From NCBI GenBank assembly GCA_035547515.1, contig DASZUS010000006.1:1-41805 (forward strand): a DNA stretch of 41,805 bases. The letters are read 5' to 3'. Shown in pieces: positions 8,135 to 15,513 of this stretch. A model generated the notes under the pieces. That model saw only the letters and a list, made by a program, of their open reading frames with translations. It was not told the DNA's origin and did no database searches. This DNA is from DASZTV01 sp035547515 (GTDB taxonomy: Bacteria; Actinomycetota; Actinomycetes; JAFAQI01). Position 1 is the stretch's first letter; the number at the start of each line of letters is the position of its first letter. The position numbers and the translations under genes were made by a program.

Positions 8135-9015
8135 GTTCTCGTGACCTTGACCGAGACGACCTTCGACGTCGACGGCTTGTCCTTGGTGGTGTCGGCCGGC
8201 GTGAAGACGGCGTGGAGGCGGTGGGTACCTATCTTAAGTGTCTTAGTAGTGTATACCGCCTTACCGCTCTTTGCGGTGACCGTACCGAGCCTTTTCGAGC
8301 CGTCGAAGAACGCGAACTTGCCGCGTACGGCGGGCGTCTCGGTCGCGGTCAGCTTCACGGCGGAGCCGTGCTTGACCTTGCTGGACGACGCCTTGAGGCC
8401 GGAGTGAGTCGCCGTCGCCGTGCCGCCGCCCGTACCGCCACCGGACACCGTCCCGCCCGAGTACACGACGCTCCAGGTGTTGCCGCTGATCCGGATGTCG
8501 GCGGAGTCGTAGGTCGAGCTCACCGACTCGCCCGGCGCCGACGTCACCAGCCGCAGCTGGTAGATGCCCGCGTAGGCGCCGGTGCCGTTGTTCGGGTAGT
8601 CGGCCGCCAGAGCCGCGAGGCTCTCGTCCGTGCTCGAGCCGGTGACGACGGGAAGCGAGGAGCTGACGCCGCTGGGAGCCCCGGTAGCCGGGAAGCTGGT
8701 TGCCGAGCTGAGCTGCTCGCCGCTGAACTCGGCGGCGGGCTTTCCGGACACCGGCAAGTACCCGTACAGGGTCGCCTTGGTGTCGCCGGAACGCAGCGTC
8801 GACGCGCCGACGACGTAGGCCGCGAATGGCGCGCTCGTGATCGTGCCGCCGGTGATGGCGTGACCGGCCGCGTCGTAGAAGGTCAACCCGCCGGCCGACG
8901 CCGGGTCGGGCTCCCACGGCGGAGCTGCGGCGGCGTGGGCGCTGGTCATCGCGCCGGCGGCGCTGAGCAGGGCGGTGGCGATCCCCGCGGTGACGCGGTG
9001 AGCCGTGCGGGTCAT
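8131..9015 (-). CDS. Secreted protein, unknown domain plus C-terminal bacterial Ig-like domain
   Basis: 294 residues. The ATG at 9015 overlaps the preceding stop as ATGA, and its own stop overlaps pstB. It has a signal peptide (about 1-28, ending SAHAAA), an unknown domain (about 30-190) and, after a Gly/Thr linker, a C-terminal Ig-like domain (about 205-294) of the Big_3_5 kind: VKHGSAVKLTAT, GKFAFFDGSKRLGTV, then a TPADTTKDKPSTS loop and a final VVSVKVTRT strand. The unknown domain is homologous to that of the next gene upstream (shared pattern: AGH-x-IT-x-G, SAPFA, DESL, L-x-LRL, IR-[IV]-[ST]-GNTW), so the two are tandem paralogues. There is no membrane anchor, so the product is probably free or bound to other surface proteins. 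A short AT-rich stretch of rare codons lies in the Ig-like domain. Confidence 0.8.
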   Translation of the reverse strand: MTRTAHRVTAGIATALLSAAGAMTSAHAAAAPPWEPDPASAGGLTFYDAAGHAITGGTITSAPFAAYVVGASTLRSGDTKATLYGYLPVSGKPAAEFSGEQLSSATSFPATGAPSGVSSSLPVVTGSSTDESLAALAADYPNNGTGAYAGIYQLRLVTSAPGESVSSTYDSADIRISGNTWSVVYSGGTVSGGGTGGGTATATHSGLKASSSKVKHGSAVKLTATETPAVRGKFAFFDGSKRLGTVTAKSGKAVYTTKTLKIGTHRLHAVFTPADTTKDKPSTSKVVSVKVTRT

Positions 9016-9863
9016 GGTCGTGGGCCTTTCTTCGAAGGTCGGATGGTCACGAGCCGGCGCCTTGCGCCGTACCCGCCGAGGAGCAGGACGACGGCGGACA
9101 CGACTGCAGCGACGATGACCGGGAGGTGGCCCGATCCCGAGCTCGTCGTGACGCCGGCGGCGGTGGTGGAGGAGGAGGAGGCAGCCTCGGCTGCCGGAGT
9201 CGAGGAAGCGGGTGGAGCCGAGCGCGCATCCGGCGCGGAGCCGGGCGCGGACGTCGATCCGGAGGATGCCGGGTGTGGCGAGAGCAGGATGCTCTCGAGC
9301 GAGACCGACGTGCCGCCGCTCGCGCACGACACCGTCGGGCCGCCGACGGTGTGCCAGGTGTTGCCGGTAACCCGGATGTTCAGCGCCGGATAGGACTGCG
9401 AGTAGATCGGCTGGTCCGGCGCACCGAGGTAGAGCCGCAGCTCGAGCAGGCCGTCCCACGCGGGCTTGAACTCGGTCATGAAGCCCTCGAGCGACTCGTC
9501 TCCGCTGGTTGCGGCGGCGGTCGGGTGGGCGGGGTTGGAGTAGCGCGATGCCGAGGTCAGCTCGTCACCGCTCCACTCGCCCGAGTCCAGGCCCTGCCGT
9601 GGCTGATAGGCCATGAGCGTCGCCGTCCCCCCCGACACGCCGTACCCCGTCGGCGCAGCCACTGTCGACACGGCGCGCCAGGCGAACGGTGCCGCGCTCA
9701 CGCTGCCGTGCGTGATCTGGTGGCCCGCCCGGTCGCACAGCCCGATGGATCCGGCTGCGTCGGGGTCGCGGTACGGCGTGCCGGCCGCCGCTGCCGCCGC
9801 GGGGGCGGAAGCAGCGATGCCGGCGACGCCGATCGCGAGCACGGCGAGGAGACGGCGACGCAT
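9012..9863 (-). CDS. Membrane-anchored secreted protein, paralogue of the adjacent Ig-like protein
   Basis: 283 residues from the ATG at 9863, which gives a normal signal peptide (MRRRLLAVLAIGVAG then AAA). An upstream start at 9932 is open but would overlap the previous gene by 47 nt and place 23 polar residues before the signal peptide. The unknown domain (about 30-190) matches the downstream gene product in AGHQITHGSVSAAPFA, SGDESL, LLELRL and IRVTGNTWHTVG. It is followed by a Ser/Ala/Pro/Thr stalk (about 205-245) and one transmembrane helix (about 248-268) with a basic tail. I do not recognise the domain. The context suggests an accessory protein of the pst-like surface assembly. Confidence 0.78.
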   Translation of the reverse strand: MRRRLLAVLAIGVAGIAASAPAAAAAAGTPYRDPDAAGSIGLCDRAGHQITHGSVSAAPFAWRAVSTVAAPTGYGVSGGTATLMAYQPRQGLDSGEWSGDELTSASRYSNPAHPTAAATSGDESLEGFMTEFKPAWDGLLELRLYLGAPDQPIYSQSYPALNIRVTGNTWHTVGGPTVSCASGGTSVSLESILLSPHPASSGSTSAPGSAPDARSAPPASSTPAAEAASSSSTTAAGVTTSSGSGHLPVIVAAVVSAVVLLLGGYGARRRLVTIRPSKKGPRP

Positions 9864-9885
9864 TGGCGAGGTCAGCTCGGCCAGA

Positions 9886-11058
9886 TCAACCGGAGGAGAC
9901 GTTGCCGAGGTCCGCGTAGACCGGCGTGGCACCGGCCGCCGCGATGAGCGCCTGCCCGGTCTTCTTCGCGAAGAACGGGGTGGCTGGCGACGACGGGTCG
10001 GAGAACAGCGTCTCGACCCAGTTCAGCGAGCTGCCGGGCTCCATCGGCGTCTTCGATGTCGCGTCGCTCTGCCGGAAGATCACGAAGTGGTCCACCTCGG
10101 AGCTGTACGCCGTGCCACCGTCACCCGGCGTGCCGGTCAGCAGCGCCGCGCCCGGGTCGATCGCCGTGCCACCCGGGAACGCCGTCGCGGAGTTGTGGAA
10201 GTAGCCGCTCGTGTAGAGGTTCAGCCGGGCGCTCGAGAACGGCACGATCGCGTCGGCCGGAGCGGAGGCGCCGGTGATCGCGGTCGGGTCGTTCTGCTCG
10301 ACGGTCTTGACCGAGGCGGCCAGCGTCGGGGCGGTCCCGCCGTTGGCGGTCTTGAGGTCGGCCAGGAAGGTCTTCGTGATCGACGAGCTCGACGGCGGGA
10401 GCAGCGGCACGATCGTGTCGCTGGAGCCCGAGGAGTTGCCGGGAAGCTGGTTCCACTTGGTGACCTTGCCGGTGTAGATGCTCAGCAGCTCGGCGATCGA
10501 CAGGCCCGCAGGCGCGTTGGTGGTCTTCGCCGCCGCGATCTCCACTGCGTCCTTCGCGATCTGCACGACGTGGAGGTATCCCCAGCCGTTCGTGGCGGCC
10601 TGTGCCTGCTGCGCCGCGGTCGGCTTGCTCGCGCTGAAGACGAAGTTGATGGTCTCCTGCTTGGCGGTGTCCGCGAGCAGCGCGGTGATCGCGGCGCCGC
10701 TGCTCTGCACCCGCTGCACCGGCGACGTGCCCTCGCGCAGCACGACCGTGGGGTTCAGCGGGATCGGTGCCGCCTCGGTGCTGCCCTGCGCGTAGGCCGC
10801 GCGGGCGTTGCCGTCCGCGACCGCGTCGAACGTCACGAGCTTGTTGACGTCGTTCGCCGAGTTGAAGCCGGGGTCGCCGAGGACGTCACCGTTCGCGCCG
10901 AACGAGAGGTCGTACTGCGGGGTGTCGCCGCCGACGCCGACGATGTCGTTGGGGCCCGGTGCGTAGTCGGCGTGCGCGGGAACCATCGCCGCGAGCGTGA
11001 CCAGCGAGGCGGTGCCGGTGAGGGCGACCAGTGAGGTCAACCGATGTGACGTCTTCAA
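9886..11058 (-). CDS. PstS-like secreted substrate-binding protein (first gene of the operon)
   Basis: 390 residues with a TTG start at 11058, supported by AAGGA 7 nt upstream. It has a signal peptide (about 1-30, ending PAHA) and then a PBP-like domain of the phosphate-binding superfamily: IVGVGGDTPQYDLSF at the N-terminus, ETINFVFSAS, LSIAELLSIYTGKVTKWNQLPG (the PstS 'IYTGKITNW' helix) and VPLLPPSSSSITKTF in place of the PstS 'RxDGSGT' loop. It has no lipobox and no C-terminal helix, so it appears to be a soluble extracellular protein. It differs clearly from the anchored PstS encoded at 3552-5213 and is not a recent duplicate. It opens the nine-gene operon. Ligand unknown; phosphate or a phosphate-like compound is a guess from the family. 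Confidence 0.82.
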   Translation of the reverse strand: MKTSHRLTSLVALTGTASLVTLAAMVPAHADYAPGPNDIVGVGGDTPQYDLSFGANGDVLGDPGFNSANDVNKLVTFDAVADGNARAAYAQGSTEAAPIPLNPTVVLREGTSPVQRVQSSGAAITALLADTAKQETINFVFSASKPTAAQQAQAATNGWGYLHVVQIAKDAVEIAAAKTTNAPAGLSIAELLSIYTGKVTKWNQLPGNSSGSSDTIVPLLPPSSSSITKTFLADLKTANGGTAPTLAASVKTVEQNDPTAITGASAPADAIVPFSSARLNLYTSGYFHNSATAFPGGTAIDPGAALLTGTPGDGGTAYSSEVDHFVIFRQSDATSKTPMEPGSSLNWVETLFSDPSSPATPFFAKKTGQALIAAAGATPVYADLGNVSSG

Positions 11059-11112
11059 GGAGCGTTCCTTCGTGAGGTGGGCAGGCCCGCGACTGGAGGA
11101 CCAGGTCGTCGC

Positions 11113-11170
11113 GTGTATTCAACTAATAGTTGGGTATAAGACTTCAGTTTGTCAACTTACTCAGCATGGC
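11113..11170 (-). promoter_or_regulatory. AT-rich divergent promoter region with palindromic operator-like site
   Basis: This is the only markedly AT-rich stretch near the operon. On the minus strand it carries a TTGACA -35 match (11150-11155); no good -10 is visible at 16-18 nt. A perfect 6-bp inverted repeat CAACTAATAGTTG lies at 11120-11132. TCAACT occurs at 11119 and again at 11152, 33 nt apart. It lies between the pst-like operon and the divergent 11192 gene. A PhoP-type or other operator is possible but unproven. Confidence 0.45.
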
Positions 11171-11180
11171 GCGCCGTGCT

Positions 11181-11186
11181 GATAAT
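11181..11186 (+). promoter_or_regulatory. -10-like hexamer GATAAT for a leaderless transcript
   Basis: GATAAT ends 5 nt before the ATG at 11192, and no Shine-Dalgarno sequence is present. Transcription would begin at or next to the start codon. No clear -35 was found. Confidence 0.4.
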
Positions 11187-11191
11187 GCGCA

Positions 11192-12307
11192 ATGCGCACA
11201 CCGCTCTGTGACCGGCTCGGGATCGAGTACCCGATCTTCGCCTTCAGCCACTGCCGCGACGTCGTGGCGGCGGTGACGAACGCAGGCGGCATCGGCGTAC
11301 TCGGCGCCGTGGCGCACAGCCCGGCGGCGCTGGAGACAGACCTGGCGTGGATCGACGCGCAGGTCGGCGGGAAGTCCTACGGCGTCGACCTGCTGCTCCC
11401 GGTCAACTTCGCGCCGACCGACGGGGCGCAGCCGAAGACCGACAGCCTGTTCCCGCCGGAGCAGGTCGCCTTCGTCGAGGAGCTGCTCGAGCGCCACAAC
11501 GTGCCGCCGTTGCCAGACGGAGTCGATGCCCGACGTGCCTCGATGAGCGTGTCGCCCGAGGCCAACAGCACCTTGCTCGATATCGCGCTCGACCACCCGA
11601 TCCGGCTGCTGGCGAGCGCGCTCGGCCCGCCGAGCCAGGACCTGATCGACCGCGCGCACGAGCGCGACATTCTCGTCGCCGCGCTGGTCGGCGCCGCATC
11701 GCACGCCCGCCGCCAGCAAGAAGCCGGTGTCGACCTGATCGTCGCGCAGGGCACCGAGGCCGGCGGCCACACCGGCACGGTCTCCACGATGGTGCTCGTG
11801 CCCGAGGTGGTACGCGCGGCCACCCCGCTCCCGGTGCTGGCCGCCGGCGGCATCGTCACCGGCGCGCAGGTCGCCGCTGCCATGGCCCTCGGCGCGCAGG
11901 GGGTGTGGTGCGGGTCGGTGTGGCTGACGACAGCTGAGGCGGAGACCGACCCGGTGGTGAAGCAGAAGATGCTCGCGGCCTCGTCGAGTGACACCGTGCG
12001 CTCGCGCTCCCTGACCGGCAAGCCGGCTCGCATGCTGCGTACGGCGTGGACCGAAGAGTGGGAAGCCGACCAGGCGCCGCCGCCGCTGCCGATGCCGCTG
12101 CAGACCTTGCTCGTCGCCTCCGCACAGCAGCGGATCGCGCGCGATGCCCGGACGCCGGGAAGCGGCGCCGAGCAGCTCGCGACGTACTTCGTCGGGCAGG
12201 GCGTCGGCCTGATGGACCAGGTCCGGCCGGCGCGGCAGGTGGTCGAGGAGATGGTCAGCGGCTATCTCGAGGTGGCCGAGCAGTTCGCCCGGCAGGTCGG
12301 TAGCTGA
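11192..12307 (+). CDS. Nitronate monooxygenase-like FMN-dependent TIM-barrel enzyme
   Basis: 371 residues, normal length for the 2-nitropropane dioxygenase/nitronate monooxygenase family. These enzymes use FMN and oxygen to oxidise alkyl nitronates to carbonyl compounds and nitrite. The N-terminus TPLCDRLGIEYPIF and the AVTNAGGIGVLGA strand are typical. The FMN/active-site segment VAQGTEAGGHTG (184-195) includes the His at 193 that acts as base in class I enzymes, and the phosphate-binding AAGGI (217-221) and GAQGVWCGSVWL follow. The substrate in vivo is unknown; related proteins are often annotated simply as nitronate monooxygenase and may act in lipid or polyketide chemistry. It stands alone, divergent from the pst-like operon. 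Confidence 0.88.
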   Translation: MRTPLCDRLGIEYPIFAFSHCRDVVAAVTNAGGIGVLGAVAHSPAALETDLAWIDAQVGGKSYGVDLLLPVNFAPTDGAQPKTDSLFPPEQVAFVEELLERHNVPPLPDGVDARRASMSVSPEANSTLLDIALDHPIRLLASALGPPSQDLIDRAHERDILVAALVGAASHARRQQEAGVDLIVAQGTEAGGHTGTVSTMVLVPEVVRAATPLPVLAAGGIVTGAQVAAAMALGAQGVWCGSVWLTTAEAETDPVVKQKMLAASSSDTVRSRSLTGKPARMLRTAWTEEWEADQAPPPLPMPLQTLLVASAQQRIARDARTPGSGAEQLATYFVGQGVGLMDQVRPARQVVEEMVSGYLEVAEQFARQVGS

Positions 12308-12312
12308 GGGCG

Positions 12313-12337
12313 GCCTCGCCCTAGCAGGCCGCGAGGC
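12313..12337. terminator. Hairpin between convergent genes
   Basis: GCCTCGC pairs with GCGAGGC (7 bp, 11-nt loop). It spans the end of the nitronate monooxygenase gene and the convergent 12321 gene. There is no U-tract; it may serve both directions. Confidence 0.35.
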
Positions 12338-13721
12338 GAAGCTGCCCGGCCCGGTTGGTGACCGGGGTGCTCGGCAGCTTGACGGTGCCGCCGCCCAGGG
12401 TGACCCCGCAGCTGCCGACGTAGATCGCCGGTAACGGGTACATCGGCAGCGCGGGCGAGCCCATCGCGTCCGGGTCCTCGTAGAACTGGAACCCGGGCTC
12501 GTTGACGACTTTGTGCACCTCGTGCTGGCGCCAGTAGCTCATCCCGCCCTTGCGGTTCTTCGTGCCGCTGGGCGAGGGGTTCTTCTTCGACGTGTCACAC
12601 GACGCGGGGGCGTCGGGGTAGTAGCCCTTCCCGCCGTCGTCGCCGGGCTGCTCGCCGCCGCTGTTGCAGGCGTAGGGGTCCCACTGCTTGTTGGCGTAGT
12701 CGACGGTGTCGCGCTCGGAGTTCTTGCTGTGGCCCTTGCACCGGTCCGCCTTGATGTCCTCACCGGAGTTGGCGTCACAGCCGTAGTAGGCGACCTGCTT
12801 CTCGGTGGTCGATGCCGCGCAGATTCCGTCGGCGCAGAACCCGACGGAGGCGTTGAGCAGCCCCTCCGGCTGGCTGAGCGTGCCGGACTGGGTGAGCCGG
12901 TACGGGGTGAGGGCCAACATCACGCCGCCGCCGTCCGACGGGCCGTTGGTGCCGCCCTGGCTCTTGGGTGAGCTTCCCGGGCCCTCGCCGTCGTGCTCGC
13001 CGTTGTCGCTGTTGTCGTCCATCCCGTAGTAGAGGATGAGTCCCTGGGTGAGCAGCTTGGTCAGGTTCTGCTTGAGGCCTGAGTCCAGCGCGAGGTGCGT
13101 CTTGCCCGACTCGCCGCCCGGCATGTCCTCGCACTTGTACGGGAAGCCGGGAATGGCCGCCGCGATCGGGCAGTAGTACTGGTAGTAGTCGAAGCTCAGC
13201 CCGAATCCGGTTCCGGCCTTGTTGTTGCCGCAGCCATACGTGGTCTGGCTGTTCGCCTTCGACGTCTTCTCCGGCTTCGTGCCGACGGGTGCGGCCCCGC
13301 CGGTGCCGTCGGTGTTCACCGCGATGCAGCCGGCGTGCGGCGCTCCGCTCTGCCCGGGGTAGGCGAGTGAGTAGATCGTGTGCGTGCCCTTGGAGTCCGG
13401 GTCGATCGGCGACTCGTTGATGCCGACCTGCGCCCAGGACGTGTCGGCAGCGCCGTGGCGGCCAGGGCTCGGCGAGTTGTTCCAGCCGTTGTTCGGGTTG
13501 CCGTCGGTGATGCCGCCGCTCTCGAGCGAGAGCTGGGCGCTGTGGCAGCCCGGGTACTCCATGTACTTCGGGGTGTTCCAGGAGCTGTCAGTCCAGTTGC
13601 AGTCCTGACCTGGCGCGCTGTAGGTGCCGCCGCTGACGGCGTACGCCGCGCCCGCCGCAGCAGTCGACGCGACAATCGCGACAACCCCGGTCAACGACAG
13701 CTTCGGGAGCATGCGACGCAT
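12321..13721 (-). CDS. Cys-rich secreted protein of unknown function
   Basis: 466 residues. The ATG at 13721 is supported by a strong AGGAGG 7 nt upstream. A signal peptide of about 28 residues ends near AYAV. The mature protein is rich in Gly, Asn, Asp and Ser and has many Cys residues, including a C-terminal Cys, suggesting several extracellular disulfides. Visible features are a Trp/Asn-rich N-terminal part (NWTDSSWNTPKYMEYPGC), a central DDNSDNGEHDGEGPG acidic stretch and a Lys/Asp-rich segment before a YWRQHEVHK motif. There is no membrane anchor. No family is recognised. It is monocistronic, with a tail-to-tail neighbour on one side and the FAD-monooxygenase remnant behind it. Confidence 0.75.
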   Translation of the reverse strand: MRRMLPKLSLTGVVAIVASTAAAGAAYAVSGGTYSAPGQDCNWTDSSWNTPKYMEYPGCHSAQLSLESGGITDGNPNNGWNNSPSPGRHGAADTSWAQVGINESPIDPDSKGTHTIYSLAYPGQSGAPHAGCIAVNTDGTGGAAPVGTKPEKTSKANSQTTYGCGNNKAGTGFGLSFDYYQYYCPIAAAIPGFPYKCEDMPGGESGKTHLALDSGLKQNLTKLLTQGLILYYGMDDNSDNGEHDGEGPGSSPKSQGGTNGPSDGGGVMLALTPYRLTQSGTLSQPEGLLNASVGFCADGICAASTTEKQVAYYGCDANSGEDIKADRCKGHSKNSERDTVDYANKQWDPYACNSGGEQPGDDGGKGYYPDAPASCDTSKKNPSPSGTKNRKGGMSYWRQHEVHKVVNEPGFQFYEDPDAMGSPALPMYPLPAIYVGSCGVTLGGGTVKLPSTPVTNRAGQLRLAAC

Positions 13722-13822
13722 CGGTGGCCTCCTGGCGAAACTATGACGCCGGTGTCAGCATCATGGTCGACCGATTCGACGCTGCCTCACAAGTTCCTGC
13801 GCCTTGGCGCGTCGCGTACCGG

Positions 13823-14365
13823 CTACGCCGCCAGGGCCTCGTCAAGGCGTCTCTCGAGCGCACCGAGCTCGAGCCATCGCCGGCCGAGCGAGTCTGCGGG
13901 CCCCTCCAGGCGTGCCACGTCGAGGTTGGCCTCGCTCAACGGCCGGGAGCACTTGTCTCGCTCCACCGGATAGCTCGCCACCGCGGCGTCGAGGTCGCCG
14001 TCCCACCCGGCGAGGATCGCGGCGCTGAGCACGTCGGCGTCGCGGAAGGCGTCGGCCATCCCGCGCGCGACCACCGGGTCCTTGTGATGACCGGCGTCAC
14101 CGATCAGCGCCCAACCTGGACCGGGCGACGTACGGAAGAAGGTCGGCAGCTCGCTGAGCCCGCGCAGCCTCTCGACCGGCTCGCCGTCCCCGATCAGCTC
14201 CGCCAGCCCGGGCCGGGCGGACAGCTCGGCCCGGTAGCTGGTCATCGGGTCGGCTCGGAAAGCGGCGAACTCGCCACGAGGGGCCTGGAAGAACGCTAAG
14301 GCTTGGTCGACGGCGACCGGGAACACCCCGAAGAAGCGGCCCGGCTCCAGCCAGGCGTGCAGGCC
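13823..14365 (-). pseudogene. 3' remnant of an FAD-dependent monooxygenase
   Basis: About 180 codons match the C-terminal half of flavoprotein monooxygenases of the PHBH/PheA type: FFGVFPVAVDQALAFF, then GPGWALIGDAGHHKDPVVARGMADAF, the second FAD-contact motif (GD with a following P and G), and a C-terminal helical region ending DEALAA. The N-terminal Rossmann FAD motif (GxGxxG) and about 200 residues are missing, so the product cannot bind FAD normally. Upstream of about 14365 the frame reads unrelated sequence. It is most simply explained by a deletion that removed the 5' half and joined the rest to a lipoprotein gene start. Confidence 0.7.
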
Positions 14366-14399
14366 CTGGACTGCGGTTGCCCCGCCCCAGGATCCGGTT

Positions 14400-14528
14400 G
14401 CCGGGGTCACCTCCGTTCGCGAGGGTGTCCGCCGATGGTGCGGTGCCGCATCCGCAGAGGGCAACAACGGTTAGCGTCGATGCGAGAGCGGCGCTCTTCG
14501 CGCGGTGACGCGCGGCTGTCACGCCCAT
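14400..14528 (-). pseudogene. 5' remnant of a lipoprotein gene
   Basis: From an ATG at 14528 about 40 codons read MGVTAARHRAKSAALAST followed by LTVVALCGCG, a basic start, a hydrophobic core and a lipobox-like LCGC, then TAPSADTLANGGDP. This is a lipoprotein signal with the beginning of a mature domain. The frame then runs into the flavoprotein remnant out of register, so nothing functional follows. The left limit is approximate. The rest of the lipoprotein gene is absent. Confidence 0.45.
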
Positions 14529-14592
14529 ATTCCTAGCGGAACTTGACGTGTGCGGACCGAAGCCGATGCCACGGTCCGCACACGTACCCCTA

Positions 14593-14669
14593 TGGGGTGA
14601 GCGACGGGGCTCGAACCCGCGACCCCCGGGACCACAACCCGGTGCTCTACCAGCTGAGCTACGCCCACC
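14593..14669 (-). tRNA. tRNA-His (GTG)
   Basis: The cloverleaf is complete on the minus strand. Acceptor GTGGGCG (14662-14668) pairs with CGCTCAC (14597-14603) with one G-U. The anticodon loop is TTGTGGT, and the T-arm contains GGTTCGAGCC. The extra G at position -1 (14669) opposite discriminator C73 (14596) is the hallmark of tRNA-His. CCA is encoded at 14593-14595. Confidence 0.95.
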
Positions 14670-14717
14670 ATGAGCGGCCGCCTCGAGTCGTACGGAGCCG
14701 GACCGCGACCGCAGAGT

Positions 14718-15377
14718 CTAGTCGGAGGCGGGCACGCCCTGGTCGGGCGTCACGGGGGGAGCGGACAGGCCCAGCGCCCGCGCGGCGGCCCGTGCCGTGT
14801 CGGAGTCAGGTCCGGGCGCGGGGACCATCACCGTCGCCCGGTAGTAACGGAGCTCGTTGATGCTCTCGATGATGTCGGCGAGCGCCCGGTGACCGCCGTT
14901 CTTGGCCGGCGCGTTGTAGTAGGCGCGTGGGTACCAGCGCCGGGCGAGCTCCTTGATCGAGGAGACGTCGATCATCCGGTAGTGCAGATGTGCGTCGACG
15001 CGTGGCATGTACCTCGCGAGGAACCCGCGGTCGGTCCCGATCGTGTTGCCGCAGAGCGGCGCCTTGCCGGGTTCCGGGACATGCTTGGCGAGATAGGCCA
15101 TGACCTGTTCCTCGGCCTGTTGCAGCGACGTCCCGGTGTGGCGGATCTCGTCGAGCAAGCCGGAGCTCGTGTGCATGTCGCGGACGAACGCGTCCATCGC
15201 TGCGAGCTGCTCAGGTGTCGCGGAGATCACGATGTCGATGCCGTCGTCGAGGCGGTTCAGATCGGCGTCGGTGACCACGACGGCGATCTCGACCAGCACG
15301 TGGCTCTGCGGGTCCAGGCCGGTCATCTCGCAGTCGATCCAGACCAGCGGACCGCCGGCTCGCTGGTCGGTCGTCAT
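14718..15377 (-). CDS. orn: Oligoribonuclease
   Basis: 219 residues; the 3'-5' exoribonuclease that degrades nanoRNA and pGpG/pApA dinucleotides to mononucleotides. It is a DEDDh-family exonuclease: first acidic pair in VWIDCEMTGLDP (D15, E17), CGNTIGTDRGFLARYMP with the second Asp, YRMIDVSSIKELARRW, and the final NGGHRALADI with catalytic His and Asp. The C-terminus has a short Ala/Pro-rich extension (about residues 180-219) beyond the E. coli length of 181. The ATG at 15377 follows an AACGCT hexamer by 7 nt and no SD is seen, so a leaderless start is possible. It is divergent from tRNA-Arg and next to tRNA-His. Confidence 0.95.
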   Translation of the reverse strand: MTTDQRAGGPLVWIDCEMTGLDPQSHVLVEIAVVVTDADLNRLDDGIDIVISATPEQLAAMDAFVRDMHTSSGLLDEIRHTGTSLQQAEEQVMAYLAKHVPEPGKAPLCGNTIGTDRGFLARYMPRVDAHLHYRMIDVSSIKELARRWYPRAYYNAPAKNGGHRALADIIESINELRYYRATVMVPAPGPDSDTARAAARALGLSAPPVTPDQGVPASD

Positions 15378-15439
15378 GACGACAAGCGTTGCACGGACCT
15401 ACGCTTGCCATGGCCTGTAGCGATCTTTCAGGCAGGTCG

Positions 15440-15512
15440 GCGCCCGTAGCTCAGCGGATAGAGCGACTGCCTTCTAAGCAGTTGGTCGCAGGTTCGATCC
15501 CTGCCGGGCGCG
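15440..15512 (+). tRNA. tRNA-Arg (TCT)
   Basis: Acceptor GCGCCCG (15440-15446) pairs perfectly with CGGGCGC (15505-15511). D-arm GCTC/GAGC, anticodon arm ACTGC-CTTCTAA-GCAGT with anticodon TCT (reads AGA), T-arm GCAGG-TTCGATC-CCTGC, discriminator G at 15512. CCA is not encoded. Confidence 0.95.
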
Positions 15513-15513
15513 C

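Noticed and set aside
15440..15512. tRNA-Arg as an integration (att) site
   Set aside because: No integrase, no repeated tRNA 3' end and no composition change were seen nearby.
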